Below are positions 35,090 to 43,983 of a stretch of DNA of 64,000 nucleotides, piece by piece (positions within the stretch are counted from its first letter, which is position 1; the number at the start of each line of letters is the position of its first letter). The translations under genes were made by a program, and so were the position numbers. Under the pieces are notes generated by a model, which was not told where the DNA came from, did not search any database, and worked only from the letters and a program-made list of their open reading frames with translations. The stretch is from JACQFV01 sp964593585. Lineage in GTDB: Bacteria; Zixibacteria; MSB-5A5; WJJR01. The stretch is taken from contig CAZQIZ010000012.1 in the NCBI GenBank assembly GCA_964593585.1, positions 19,632-83,631 on the forward strand, written 5' to 3'.

Positions 35090-35443
35090 TTAGTACCGTC
35101 CGCGTCCGCCACCACCGCGCCGGTCGCCACCGCGGTTGCGGTCGCGTCCGCCCCGGTCACCGCGTCCGCGGGGCGGTCCGCCCCGATGCCCGCCGCGCTC
35201 GGCCGGCGGACGTGCCTCGTTGACCTCGAGGGTGCGTCCCATGTACTCGGTTCCCGACAACGCGCTGATGGCGGCGATCGCCTCGCTGCGGGTCGGCATC
35301 TCGACAAAGCCGAAGCCGCGCGGCTGGCCGCTGTAGCGGTCGTTGACGACCGCGGCCGATTCGACCTGGCCGTAGGGAGTGAACAGTTCCTTCAGGGCGG
35401 CGTCGGTGACCTCGTACGATAACCCGCCGACGAAAATCTTCAT
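35090..35443 (-). CDS. RNA-binding protein, RRM with RGG-rich tail
   Basis: 117 residues. One RNA-recognition motif (1-80) with RNP2 KIFVGGLS and RNP1 RGFGFVEM, followed by an Arg/Gly-rich tail (GGHRGGPPRGRGDRGG and similar) typical of the glycine-rich bacterial RRM proteins related to cyanobacterial Rbp. The start follows AGAGAGGAG. Probably an RNA chaperone. Convergence with a cold-shock gene fits a shared role in RNA folding at low temperature, though co-regulation is not shown. Confidence 0.93.
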   Translation of the reverse strand: MKIFVGGLSYEVTDAALKELFTPYGQVESAAVVNDRYSGQPRGFGFVEMPTRSEAIAAISALSGTEYMGRTLEVNEARPPAERGGHRGGPPRGRGDRGGRDRNRGGDRRGGGGRGRY

Positions 35444-35588
35444 GCCGTACTCCTCTCTCTTTCTACACCGAACGCCTGCTGACCATCAGGCCACCTGCCT
35501 GACACGTCACGAGTAAGGACGGACAATTGCCGCCGGGTTCCGAGCGGTATTTCCAACTTTGTTGGCATCCCGCGGGCGCCCGTTGGCG

Positions 35589-36452
35589 TCACGCGCCGGC
35601 GGAGAAGACGATGGTTTTGTGGCCGGCGATGATCACGCGCCGTTCGAGGTGGGCCTTGACCGCGCGCGCCAGCACCAGCCGCTCGATGTCGCGTCCGATG
35701 CGCGCCAGTTCGCGCGGGGTGTCCTCGTGGGTGACCCGCTCGACATCCTGCTCGATGATCGGGCCGGCGTCGAGTTCGGCGGTGACATAGTGCGCGGTCG
35801 CGCCGATCATCTTCACGCCGCGTTCATAGGCGCGCTGGTAGGCGTTGGCGCCCTGAAAGGCGGGGAGGAAGCCGTGATGGATGTTGATGATCCGTCCGGC
35901 GTGCTTCGCAACCAGCTCCGGGCTGAGGATCTGCATGTAACGCGCCAGGACCACCAGTCCGATTCGTTCCTGCGCCAGAAGCGCATCGATTTGCGCTTCC
36001 TGGTCGCGTCGAGTGTCGGCGGTCACCGGCAGATGATGGAAGGGAATGTCGAACTGCGCGGCGACAGGCGCCAGGTCGGGGTGATTGCCCATCACCAGCG
36101 GGATCTCGCAGGGGAGTTCTTCCTCGCGCTGGCGCACGAGCAAATCATAGAGGCAGTGCGGCGCCTTGGAGACCAGGACCGCGACCCGTTCGCGCGCGCC
36201 GGTGTCGTGGATGGTCCAGGCCAACTGCAATCCCTCGGCCAGAGACTGAAAGTCCGACACCATCGCCGTGTCCGGCCAGCCGCGTGATTCCAGATCGAGT
36301 TTGATGCGCATGAAGAAACGGCCCTGGCCGTTGTCGACATGCTGCTGGCAATCGAGCACGTTGAAGCCACGCTCATACCAGAAGGCGCTGATCTTGGCGA
36401 CCAAACCCTTCTGATCGGGGCATTGAATGAGGAGAATGACGGCGCGCGGCAT
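35589..36452 (-). CDS. purU: formyltetrahydrofolate deformylase
   Basis: 287 residues from ATG 36452, typical length. N-terminal ACT domain (AVILLIQCPDQKGLVAKISAF, 1-80) and formyltransferase-like domain with MGNHPDL, LARYMQILS, the catalytic NIHHGFLPAF (about 185) and MIGATAHYV followed by LDAGPIIEQD. Hydrolyses 10-formyl-THF to formate and THF, balancing one-carbon pools or feeding PurT. Alone, divergent from the cytochrome gene at 36691. Confidence 0.96.
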   Translation of the reverse strand: MPRAVILLIQCPDQKGLVAKISAFWYERGFNVLDCQQHVDNGQGRFFMRIKLDLESRGWPDTAMVSDFQSLAEGLQLAWTIHDTGARERVAVLVSKAPHCLYDLLVRQREEELPCEIPLVMGNHPDLAPVAAQFDIPFHHLPVTADTRRDQEAQIDALLAQERIGLVVLARYMQILSPELVAKHAGRIINIHHGFLPAFQGANAYQRAYERGVKMIGATAHYVTAELDAGPIIEQDVERVTHEDTPRELARIGRDIERLVLARAVKAHLERRVIIAGHKTIVFSAGA

Positions 36453-36690
36453 ATAGAGAAGGTGTCGGCAGCGGAGGTGGTCGGCCGCAGCTGATCCGAA
36501 ACGCAACCGGGCGGCGGATTTCGACAGATCGGGTGGGCGCGGGGGGCGATTTCGACAACGCGGCGTGTGTCGAACGCGGCACGGGCATGCCGCTTGCCTT
36601 GCTGCTTGTGAAACATTATGACAAGATTAGATATGTGTCTGTTGGTCTGCGCACCGATATGACGTATTAAATGCGCGGAGGATACGTGAA

Positions 36691-38007
36691 ATGAATCACA
36701 AATTATCAAGTTTCTCGTTAGCCGGCCCGTTGGCGGCCTGGGCGACCCTCCTGCTGCTGTTGGCCGGCTGCGCGACCGAACGCGACCTCGGGTTGGGCAG
36801 CGCCCGCGGCGGCAGTTGTGTGGGTTGCCACACCAGTAAGGACCAATTGATTGCCACCGCTGACCCGGACACCGGCGACGGGGGCGAAAATCCCGGCGAG
36901 GGGTGAGGCGGATCGGTACCTCCGTTGGAGGTATGGGAACGGGTGATGGTCAGCCAAGCCGGCTTCATCGATGACGTCCACAATTCCGTCGGGTGCACCG
37001 GTTGCCATGGAGGCAACAAGATCGCTGAGAGCAAGGAAGCGGCGCACGCGGGGTTGATCACGCATCCCTCGGACAACGCGGCGGAGATCTGCGGCCAGTG
37101 CCACGGCGGCACGGTTGGCGACGACTCGACGTCGGTGCATTCGCGTCTGTCCGGGTACGTGAGCATGATCGACGCGCGCTCGGGCGGGGCGTTTGACCCC
37201 GAGGCGCCGTCGTATCGGGACAAGTACCAGTCGCAGTGCGCCAAGTGTCACACCAGTTGCGGGCAATGCCACATCTCGCGTCCGGCCAGTGTCGGGGGCG
37301 GATTTCTGGCGGGGCACGCGCTGGTGCGCACGCCGTCGATCATCAATAACTGCACCGCCTGCCACGGCAGCCGCGTGGGCGAGGAGTACCTCGGGGCGCG
37401 CGCCGGATACAAGGCCGACGTCCACTGGAATCCGAACGCGATGTCGTGTATCGCCTGCCACTCGGGCGCGGAGATGCACGCCGACGGGCGCGCCTACGAC
37501 AAGCGGTATGACGTGGCCGAGATGCCGCGTTGCGAGGACTGCCACGACGACGACGCCGATGCCAACATCTGGCACGACCAGCATTGGAGCGACCTCCAGT
37601 GCCAGGGGTGCCATTCGCAGGAATACAAGAATTGTTACAGTTGCCACGCCGGCGAGGGGTTGCAGGAACCGTCAACACTCGGGTTCAAGATTGGCCGCAA
37701 TCCGCTGCCGGACCTTCGCGGTTACAAGTACGTCGTGCTGCGCCATGTGCCGATCGACCCGAACACTTTCGGCGACTGGGGCTTGGCGCTTTCGAACTTC
37801 GACGTTTTGCCGACGTGGAAGTACGCCTCACCGCACAACATCCGACGCAACACGCCGCAGACCGACACGACCGGGACGGGCAGCTGTTCCGCCGTCTGCC
37901 ACAACAGCCAGACGCTATTCTTGCGCGCGGCCGACTTGAGGAACTATGAGATCGAGGCCAACGCCGGCGTGATCGTGCCGGACGGCCCATTGCCGTGGGA
38001 AGACTGA
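36691..38007 (+). CDS. ExtKL-like multiheme cytochrome lipoprotein, candidate selenoprotein (in-frame UGA at codon 72)
   Basis: One 439-codon frame with TGA at 36904-36906. Before it: a lipoprotein signal (WATLLLLLAGC) and one heme motif CVGCH. After it, with no plausible start or export signal of its own, nine CXXCH motifs plus one CSAVCH variant. The flank reads GENPGEG-UGA-GGSVPPLEVWERV. In related cytochromes I recall Cys or selenocysteine at this spot, and the Geobacter-type ExtKL family is described as a (seleno)protein. A 7-bp hairpin with loop GUU starts 10 bases after the UGA. The next gene is a tandem rhodanese lipoprotein (ExtH-like). Inferred: periplasmic/outer-membrane cytochrome read through UGA. 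Otherwise it is a pseudogene or sequencing error. Confidence 0.75.
36904..36933 (+). promoter_or_regulatory. UGA codon with candidate bacterial SECIS hairpin
   Basis: TGA 36904-36906 is followed by a 10-nt spacer, then TACCTCC (36917-36923), loop GTT and GGAGGTA (36927-36933). The stem is 7 bp, the apical loop starts with G, and it lies 17 nt from the UGA. As I remember the bacterial SECIS consensus (stem 4-16 bp, loop at least 3 nt with early G, loop 16-37 nt after UGA), it fits. No Sec machinery genes lie in this window. Confidence 0.55.
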
Positions 38008-38047
38008 CGTTTGCCGTTTGTTCACTATTGTCCAGGAGGAGACCGGA

Positions 38048-39097
38048 ATGAACCGCATCAATAGCCTTACGCGCCTCGTGGGGATTGGGCTGATCGCCCT
38101 GGCGCTCACCTTCAGTCTGGGTTGTTCGGACGACGATGACGGGGGCACGGGCCCGACGATTTCGGAATTTGACGTGATCGCCGACGCGGCCAACGGCTAC
38201 CTGGCCGCGGCCACCGCCACCACCACCGCGACTGCGCTTTACAACAACATCAACGACGGCAACGCCGCCAACGACCCGTTCATTCTCGATGTGCGGGGCG
38301 CGACTGATTATGCCGCCGGTCATGTTGCTGGCGCAGTCAACATCCCGTACCGCGAAATCGCCAAGGCCGCCAATCAGGGTCTGCTGCCCGGCGATAAGTC
38401 GAAAGAAATCGTGGTGATCTGCTACACGGGCCACACCGCCAGCCAGACCGCCGCGTATTTGGGCACGCTGGGATATGCCAACGCCAAAGCGATGAAATTC
38501 GGCATGACGTCCTGGACGGTCGATCCGGTGGATTTCCCATGGATTGTGGCCAATCCACCCTATAGTTCCGCCACCGATTGCGGCGACTACCCGGTGAGCA
38601 CCGTGAACGTCACGCCGGGAACCCACGCGTTGCCGACGGTGGAGAACACGACATCGTCGGATGAAAGCGAGATCATCCGCGCCGCCGCAGATGCCTACCT
38701 GTCCTCCGGCGCGGCGCCGACCATCACGGCGGCGACGCTGTACAACAACCTCAACGACGGCAACACCGCCAACGATCCGTTCATCCTCGACGTGCGGAGC
38801 GCGACCGACTACGCCGCTGGTCATGTGGTGGGCGCGATTAACATCGGATGGAAAGTGATCGCCGACCCGGCCAATCTGGCCAAATTGCCGACTGATCGGC
38901 AGATCGTCGTGATCTGCTACACCGGCCACACCGCCAGTTACGCCAACATGGTGCTGAAGATGCTCGGCTACAACGCCATCACTATGAAGTACGGCATGAC
39001 TTCGTGGACGGTCGATCCGGCGAAGAACCCGTCGATTACGACCAACAGGGCGTACGACGTCAACGTCGACTGCATGGACTATCCCTGCGTGAAGTAG
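38048..39097 (+). CDS. tandem rhodanese-like lipoprotein (ExtH-like)
   Basis: 349 residues; ATG 38048 follows AGGAGGAGACCGGA. Lipoprotein signal with Cys after TFSLG (about residue 24), then an acidic linker. Two rhodanese domains (about 40-180 and 205-345) are clearly duplicated. Both contain LDVR(G/S)ATDYAAGHV and an active-site loop ICYTGHTAS, so both catalytic Cys are present. Rhodaneses carry sulfur or selenium as persulfide or perselenide. Located 40 bases after the UGA-containing cytochrome and ended by a strong terminator, so the two form one transcription unit. ExtH of Geobacter ext clusters has this architecture. A role in selenium/tellurium or sulfur oxyanion chemistry is inference. 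Confidence 0.85.
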   Translation: MNRINSLTRLVGIGLIALALTFSLGCSDDDDGGTGPTISEFDVIADAANGYLAAATATTTATALYNNINDGNAANDPFILDVRGATDYAAGHVAGAVNIPYREIAKAANQGLLPGDKSKEIVVICYTGHTASQTAAYLGTLGYANAKAMKFGMTSWTVDPVDFPWIVANPPYSSATDCGDYPVSTVNVTPGTHALPTVENTTSSDESEIIRAAADAYLSSGAAPTITAATLYNNLNDGNTANDPFILDVRSATDYAAGHVVGAINIGWKVIADPANLAKLPTDRQIVVICYTGHTASYANMVLKMLGYNAITMKYGMTSWTVDPAKNPSITTNRAYDVNVDCMDYPCVK

Positions 39098-39135
39098 CGC
39101 CGGGAGTCACACCAGCTCCGGCATTGTATCAACGC

Positions 39136-39175
39136 AATCGCCCGCCCAGGGACCATGGGCGGGCGATTGTGTTTT
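39136..39175 (+). terminator. intrinsic terminator of the cytochrome-rhodanese unit
   Basis: Perfect 13-bp inverted repeat (arm AATCGCCCGCCCA at 39136-39148, complement 39156-39168) with a 7-nt loop, then GTGTTTT. Confidence 0.9.
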
Positions 39176-39284
39176 CCTCCCCCCGGGAGGGAGAGATGGG
39201 TCTTCAGGGCTCTCCCTCCGGGGAGAGTTGCCCATCCCGTCACAGCGGGATGGGTGGGGAGGGGGCTTTTGTCCGGCGCGTCGT

Positions 39285-39890
39285 TTACGGACGTCCGGCT
39301 TCGAGTTCGGGCGCCGGCGGGGTCCGGAACGCCGGTTCAGCGGTGGTCGGCTTCTTGCCGTGGCCGGCGCCGAAGAGCTTCTTGGCCCAATTGCGACCGG
39401 CTTCGTGCTTGTAGTAGTCGTACCACGGACGCAGATCATCGACGAAGGCGAGCAGACTGTCGCGCTGGCCGCGGTACTTCTCGGCGTCGCCCTGGGCCAT
39501 GGTCAGCTGCGACTCGAGACTGGCGACGGTGGCACGGTGCTCGTTGATGGTGCTTTCGAGCGTGGCCCGCATTGTGCCGAGACTGTCGATCGTCCGGCGG
39601 TGTTTGTCGCGCGCGCTCTGCAGATTCGCCTCGAGCCGTTGGGACTTGGTGACCGCGGCATGGAGCATGTCGCTGAGACTGTCGCGGATCGTCTGACCGC
39701 GCTTCTCGACATGGCGCAAACTGTCGGCGAGACTGTCGGCCTTCAACCCGCTTTGCACCACGCTCTGCTCCAGTTCGCTGATGCGCGCGGTCGCGGTCGC
39801 CAGTTCGCCCTCGAGGCGTTTCTTTTCGGTGTTGCATCCGGCGGCCACGAGCACGGCCAGCAGACTTGCTGCCACAATGGCTTTGCGCAT
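39285..39890 (-). CDS. coiled-coil lipoprotein
   Basis: 201 residues; ATG 39890 is preceded by GGAGGACACA. Lipobox AVLVAAGC. Residues about 25-155 have long heptad-like runs (LEGELATATARISELEQSVV, LADSLRHVEKRGQTIRDSL), predicted coiled coil, followed by a short aromatic patch (LRPWYDYYKHEAGRNWAKK) and a Pro-rich tail. No family recognised. Possibly an envelope-spanning or periplasmic spacer protein. It lies downstream of and in the same direction as a DinB-fold gene, but 313 bases separate them. Confidence 0.75.
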   Translation of the reverse strand: MRKAIVAASLLAVLVAAGCNTEKKRLEGELATATARISELEQSVVQSGLKADSLADSLRHVEKRGQTIRDSLSDMLHAAVTKSQRLEANLQSARDKHRRTIDSLGTMRATLESTINEHRATVASLESQLTMAQGDAEKYRGQRDSLLAFVDDLRPWYDYYKHEAGRNWAKKLFGAGHGKKPTTAEPAFRTPPAPELEAGRP

Positions 39891-40203
39891 TGTGTCCTCC
39901 CTTTCTGAGTCCGGCGGCTGGCAGACGCGGACGATCAGACGGTGATCGATCCCGCCCGCTCGCACCCGGTGATTTTCCTGTTTTGCGTCGCGCCGTGACG
40001 CGACGCACGTCGTTGGACCCAACGGCTCCGTCAGGCGATGCTGACGACAATCGGATGTAATCGTGAGGAACGACCGCGGGGCGATGCCCGCGCGACCGTG
40101 GAGGCCTTCAGGATGATTCTATTCCGCTTTGGCGGGAAGGTTCGGAATTATTTCGCTGCGGTTACGGAGATCGTGCGCGGCAATCCCGTTGCCGGTGAAT
40201 CAA
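39891..40203. other. intergenic region, no gene recognised
   Basis: 313 bases upstream of the coiled-coil lipoprotein gene. It must hold its promoter. I see no RNA gene, repeat or clear promoter boxes. Confidence 0.4.
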
Positions 40204-40725
40204 TTAGGATTTGCCCTCGTCGGGGGGCAGTTCCTCGGGACGATTCCAGAAGATGTAGTCGGTGCTCGTGGTCTGGCCGCCGAGCAGGCGAACCAACTCG
40301 ACAATCTGCCCGCGATGGTACCAGGCATGGCCGGAGACCTGGGTGAGGATCAGTTCGATCGGCCAGTGCCAACGTTTGGCAATGTTGCCCAGCGGCGTCC
40401 AAGTCAGCAGGCGCTGCAATTCGACGTCGTCGATGCGCTGCAGGTAGTCGACCCAGGCCGTCTCGGTCTCGGCCACCATGGCGGGCAGGTCTTCCAAATT
40501 GGTGCCGGTCGAATCCCAGCCGCCGGGAGGCGCGGTCCAGTGGCCGAGGCGATAAAGCCACATGCGGCGTGCCAGCATCAGATGCGCCACCAAATCGAGC
40601 GCGAGCTGGAATTCCGGCGTGGCACGCTTGTCCTCCGGCACCGACGACAGCATGGCGAGGATCTTGGCATTGCAGTCGCGTTCATGGTCGTACCAATTAC
40701 GGAAGCGTTCGATCATGGTCTTCAT
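40204..40725 (-). CDS. DinB-fold (YfiT/DinB superfamily) protein
   Basis: 173 residues with GGAGG 7 bases before ATG 40725. Four-helix-bundle pattern with the metal-binding histidines of the family: one in LDLVAHLMLARRMW and two in VSGHAWYHRGQIVELVRLLG. DinB-superfamily members are metal-dependent thiol transferases or damage-related proteins of mostly unknown substrate. No operon partner. Confidence 0.85.
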   Translation of the reverse strand: MKTMIERFRNWYDHERDCNAKILAMLSSVPEDKRATPEFQLALDLVAHLMLARRMWLYRLGHWTAPPGGWDSTGTNLEDLPAMVAETETAWVDYLQRIDDVELQRLLTWTPLGNIAKRWHWPIELILTQVSGHAWYHRGQIVELVRLLGGQTTSTDYIFWNRPEELPPDEGKS

Positions 40726-40881
40726 GGGATCCTCCAGTCACCGCACAGCGCCGTAACGATAGAGCCGCGCCACAAGGATTGGCAATCATCCTCTGCGCTC
40801 CGAGTTGGTCTTTACTCAGAAAAGGACGCTGTGACGACCATGCCGACAGACACGGCCAATTGCCACGTGCGGGGATCAACG

Positions 40882-41877
40882 CTACGTGGTGGCGGGGAGG
40901 CCTTCGATGTCGGGCCGGGGGGTGATTTCCGCTTCCTGGCCGCGCCAGGAATCGACGCTGGAGGCGCGACGGACGCAGGCGACGGTGCAGGTCAGTTCGC
41001 ACCCTTTGCGGGTGATCGAACTGCGGCGCAGTTGCTCCTTGCCGTATTCGAGCAACGGGATGCCGGGATCGTTGCGGCGCTGCGAGCAATACGAGACGAT
41101 ACCGAACTCATCAATGTAGAGATAGCGCGCCCCGGCCCGGCACTTCCAGTCGGACTGGCCGGTGCGGATCATCTCGTGTTCCCAGCCCTCGCCGAAGCGA
41201 TGGAAGAAACTGCGGCGGCGGTCGCCGGTCATCTCGTCGAAGAGCGGCTCGAGGTCACGGTGGGCCAACAAGCCGCGGTCCAGCGATCCGTTGCTGGAGT
41301 GCAGAAGCCCCACGGTCATGTAGAAGCCCATCTCGCGGACTTGACGGGCCAGCTCGCGGGTCTCGGCCACCGGGGAGGAGCCGAGGACGGCGTTGACGTT
41401 GACGTTGAAGCGGGCGTATTGCGACAACAGCGGCAGTTTCTTCTTCAGCAAATTGAAGGACTTCTGCGATTGGCGGTTGGGATCGAGGTTGTCGACCGAC
41501 ACCTGCAACAAGTAAAGCCCCGCATCGTTGAGCCGCTCGACCCATTCCTTCGTCAACAGGAAGCCATTGGTAATCGAGGTGGGGACCATGTTGTGGCGGT
41601 TGACGCGCGCCACCAGCGTGTCGAGTTCGGGGTGCAACAGGGGCTCGCCGCCGGTGAAAGTGACCACCTGTGTGCCAAGCGCGGCCAGGTGATCGATGTA
41701 TGTGATCAACGTCGCGGTCGGCACCGGCTGGGAGATCTTGTCGAACTCGTTGCAGTAGCCGCATTCGAGATTGCAGCGACGCGTTACAACCACCTGCGCC
41801 AGCATGGGACGGGTGGGATTGAGGAGCGCACCAATCCCGCGGGCAATCTGAGCGGGTCGCAGGGACAAAGTTGGCAT
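40882..41877 (-). CDS. radical SAM protein with SPASM-like C-terminus
   Basis: 331 residues from ATG 41877; the longer frame upstream is unlikely to be coding. Cluster motif CNLECGYC (residues 35-42), then FTGGEPLLHPEL, TNGFLLTKEWV and QVSVDNLD, all standard for the radical SAM barrel. The C-terminus has extra cysteines (KCRAGARYLYIDEFGIVSYC and CELTCTVACVR) like SPASM/twitch clusters of peptide- or sugar-modifying enzymes. No small precursor peptide gene is apparent nearby, so the substrate is unknown. Confidence 0.88.
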   Translation of the reverse strand: MPTLSLRPAQIARGIGALLNPTRPMLAQVVVTRRCNLECGYCNEFDKISQPVPTATLITYIDHLAALGTQVVTFTGGEPLLHPELDTLVARVNRHNMVPTSITNGFLLTKEWVERLNDAGLYLLQVSVDNLDPNRQSQKSFNLLKKKLPLLSQYARFNVNVNAVLGSSPVAETRELARQVREMGFYMTVGLLHSSNGSLDRGLLAHRDLEPLFDEMTGDRRRSFFHRFGEGWEHEMIRTGQSDWKCRAGARYLYIDEFGIVSYCSQRRNDPGIPLLEYGKEQLRRSSITRKGCELTCTVACVRRASSVDSWRGQEAEITPRPDIEGLPATT

Positions 41878-42053
41878 CGAATGAACCGTTGTGCGCCCCC
41901 AAGGAGCCGGGGGGTGTGGACGAATGGCACGAAAATAGTGCGCGATCGGCACGCGGGCAAGCCAAAATGCCCATCGCGCGCGCATGTGCTTTCACGCACA
42001 AGCCAGTGATGAGTGGGTAAAATCCCCGCGGGGGCGTGAACGCGGCTGTGGTC

Positions 42054-43913
42054 TTAACGATCTTTCAGCGCGGTCAGCACCCGATGCGAGACCGGGTACG
42101 CCCGCATGAACTCGGTGATGCGTTGACGGAGCTCGGCGGGAATGTCGGCGATGACATTGGTGGTTTCGCCGGGGTCGACGGACCAGTCATACAGTTCTTC
42201 GACGCCGCGTTTCTCTCCCTGCAAATTGAGGATGTAGTGCCAGTGGTCGATGACCAGCGACAGCCCCAGATGGCGGCGGGTCATCTCGGTCAGATTCGAC
42301 GTGACGATGATCCGGTCGGGCGGGATCGAGTCCATAAGCGAGCGGCCGGTCATGCCGTCGGTGATGTGGCGCAGACTGTCACCGCCCCAGAGATTTTCGA
42401 TGTCCAGCAGCGTCGGCAAAATGTCGAGGTTGGAGACGTTGCGTTGCGCCGAGTCGCGCAACCGCAGGAGGCGGGTGTGGTGCGGCAGCAACGGGTTGTA
42501 CCACGGGATGAACATCAGCAGGGGGACACGGATGCCCTCGCGGTAGAGGCAGTTGAGGTGCCCGAAGATCTCATGCTCGTAGAAGGCCTCCCCGTGGTCG
42601 GAGGTGATGATGATGAGGGTGCCGTCCAGATGGCCGTAGACGGCCAGCGCGTGGATGATGCGGCGCAGTTGATCGTCGGTGTAGCGAACGGCGTTGTCGT
42701 AGAGGTCGCGGCGGTCCGCCGCGCCGAAGGGGCGGAGACTGTTGGGGGTCCAATAGGGGTAATGCGTCTGGTTCAGTTGGATCACGCCGGCAAACGGCGC
42801 GCGCGACTGCTGGCTGCCCAGCCAGTCGATGAAGTGATCGACGACATAATGATCATCGATGCCCAGGTCATTCTTGGCGCCGATGCCGGCGATTTCCTTG
42901 TTGTAGTAATGATCGATGGCGGGAATGGTGAAGTAGGTCTTGATGTTCTCCCATTCCTGGCTCTGTGAGGTGAAAAAGAAAGTCTTGCGTCCCAGGGCCT
43001 TCTGGTACTCCCAGAAGGTCGGTTGTGTGTGCAACGCCAGCGCCGAGGACAGCGGCGAGACACCGGTCAAAAGGGTGGGCACCGCAATGTAGGTCATCGT
43101 GGCGGTGGCATAGGCGTTGTCGTAGCGCACGGTCAGACCGCGGAGATTGTCCACCAGCGAATCGACAAAGGGCGTGGTGGGGCGTGTGTACCCATAGCAT
43201 CCCAGCACGTCGGCGCGCAGCGATTCGGTCAGGATGATGAGCACGCTGGTTCGCGGCACTGCGCCGAGGGGCGGCAGGTCCATCGGCACCCGCGCCGAAA
43301 GCCCGCTGCGTCCGGCGTTCGGATCGGAGAGGCGGGTGTAGACATTGCGCAGGACGCTGGCGGAAGTGGTGAAGTCGGCGGTGTAGCACTGGTCGACGAA
43401 GCGGATGTTGTTGTGGATGACGAGGAGAATGATGACCGCCAGCGCGGCGTTGGCGGCCGCGATGATCCGGTGGCGGCGGATCTGACACCGGGCCCCGAGG
43501 AAGGCGCGCCAGCGCGAGAGGCCGATCCAGATCAGCGTGAACACAACCGGCAACGCCAGGGTGTGGCTCCACGCCCAAGAGTCGCGCAGGATGGTCCAGC
43601 TGTTGTAGGGCTCGGCGAACAAGTACTCGAAGGTGTAGTAGTTGGGCATCGTGCCGACGGTCAGTCGGTAGCCGTAGACCAGCACGAGGTTGACGGTGTA
43701 GAGGGCGGCGACGACCGCGGCGGCGACATTGCGCGGGCGCGTCGCCGGCGCCCGCAACAGCCAGCCGACGAAGAGCCAGAGGGTGATCGAACCGGCCAGC
43801 GACAACAGGTAGAAGAGCTTTTGCTCGAGGTTGAACGCGGCCAGGCGGCCCAGGATCAGGTCGAGGACCAGCGCCAGGAGCGGCGGATTCAGCAGGAAGG
43901 TCACGGCAGGCAC
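42054..43913 (-). CDS. membrane sulfatase/phosphoethanolamine-transferase-fold protein
   Basis: About 619 residues if started at GTG 43913. GTG 43904 is possible; the longer frame overlaps the bL25 gene and its terminator. About five N-terminal membrane helices (PPLLALVLDLILGRL, LFYLLSLAGSITLWLFVGWL, VAAAVVAALYTVNLVLVYGY and others) precede an alkaline-phosphatase-superfamily domain: VLIILTESLRADVLGCYGY with TTPF, QLNQTHYPYW, IIITSDHGEAFYEHE. The metal-binding DH and nucleophile region are present. Relatives transfer glycerol- or ethanolamine-phosphate to envelope polymers or hydrolyse sulfate esters. I cannot choose between these. Confidence 0.85.
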   Translation of the reverse strand: MPAVTFLLNPPLLALVLDLILGRLAAFNLEQKLFYLLSLAGSITLWLFVGWLLRAPATRPRNVAAAVVAALYTVNLVLVYGYRLTVGTMPNYYTFEYLFAEPYNSWTILRDSWAWSHTLALPVVFTLIWIGLSRWRAFLGARCQIRRHRIIAAANAALAVIILLVIHNNIRFVDQCYTADFTTSASVLRNVYTRLSDPNAGRSGLSARVPMDLPPLGAVPRTSVLIILTESLRADVLGCYGYTRPTTPFVDSLVDNLRGLTVRYDNAYATATMTYIAVPTLLTGVSPLSSALALHTQPTFWEYQKALGRKTFFFTSQSQEWENIKTYFTIPAIDHYYNKEIAGIGAKNDLGIDDHYVVDHFIDWLGSQQSRAPFAGVIQLNQTHYPYWTPNSLRPFGAADRRDLYDNAVRYTDDQLRRIIHALAVYGHLDGTLIIITSDHGEAFYEHEIFGHLNCLYREGIRVPLLMFIPWYNPLLPHHTRLLRLRDSAQRNVSNLDILPTLLDIENLWGGDSLRHITDGMTGRSLMDSIPPDRIIVTSNLTEMTRRHLGLSLVIDHWHYILNLQGEKRGVEELYDWSVDPGETTNVIADIPAELRQRITEFMRAYPVSHRVLTALKDR

Positions 43914-43924
43914 ATTATGCGAAA

Positions 43925-43957
43925 CGCCCGGAGGATCCTGCAAGGACACTCCGGGCG
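43925..43957 (-). terminator. hairpin terminator after bL25
   Basis: 9-bp perfect arms (CGCCCGGAG and CTCCGGGCG) with partial pairing inside the loop, 27 bases past the bL25 stop, followed on the minus strand by TTTCGCATAAT. The T tract is weak. Confidence 0.55.
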
Positions 43958-43983
43958 CGCGTACATGCAGTTTTTGGCGGCGA

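Noticed and set aside
40129..42009. Plus-strand open frame of 626 codons
   Set aside because: Shadow of the DinB-fold and radical SAM genes on the other strand. The composition is typical of antisense frames in GC-rich DNA.
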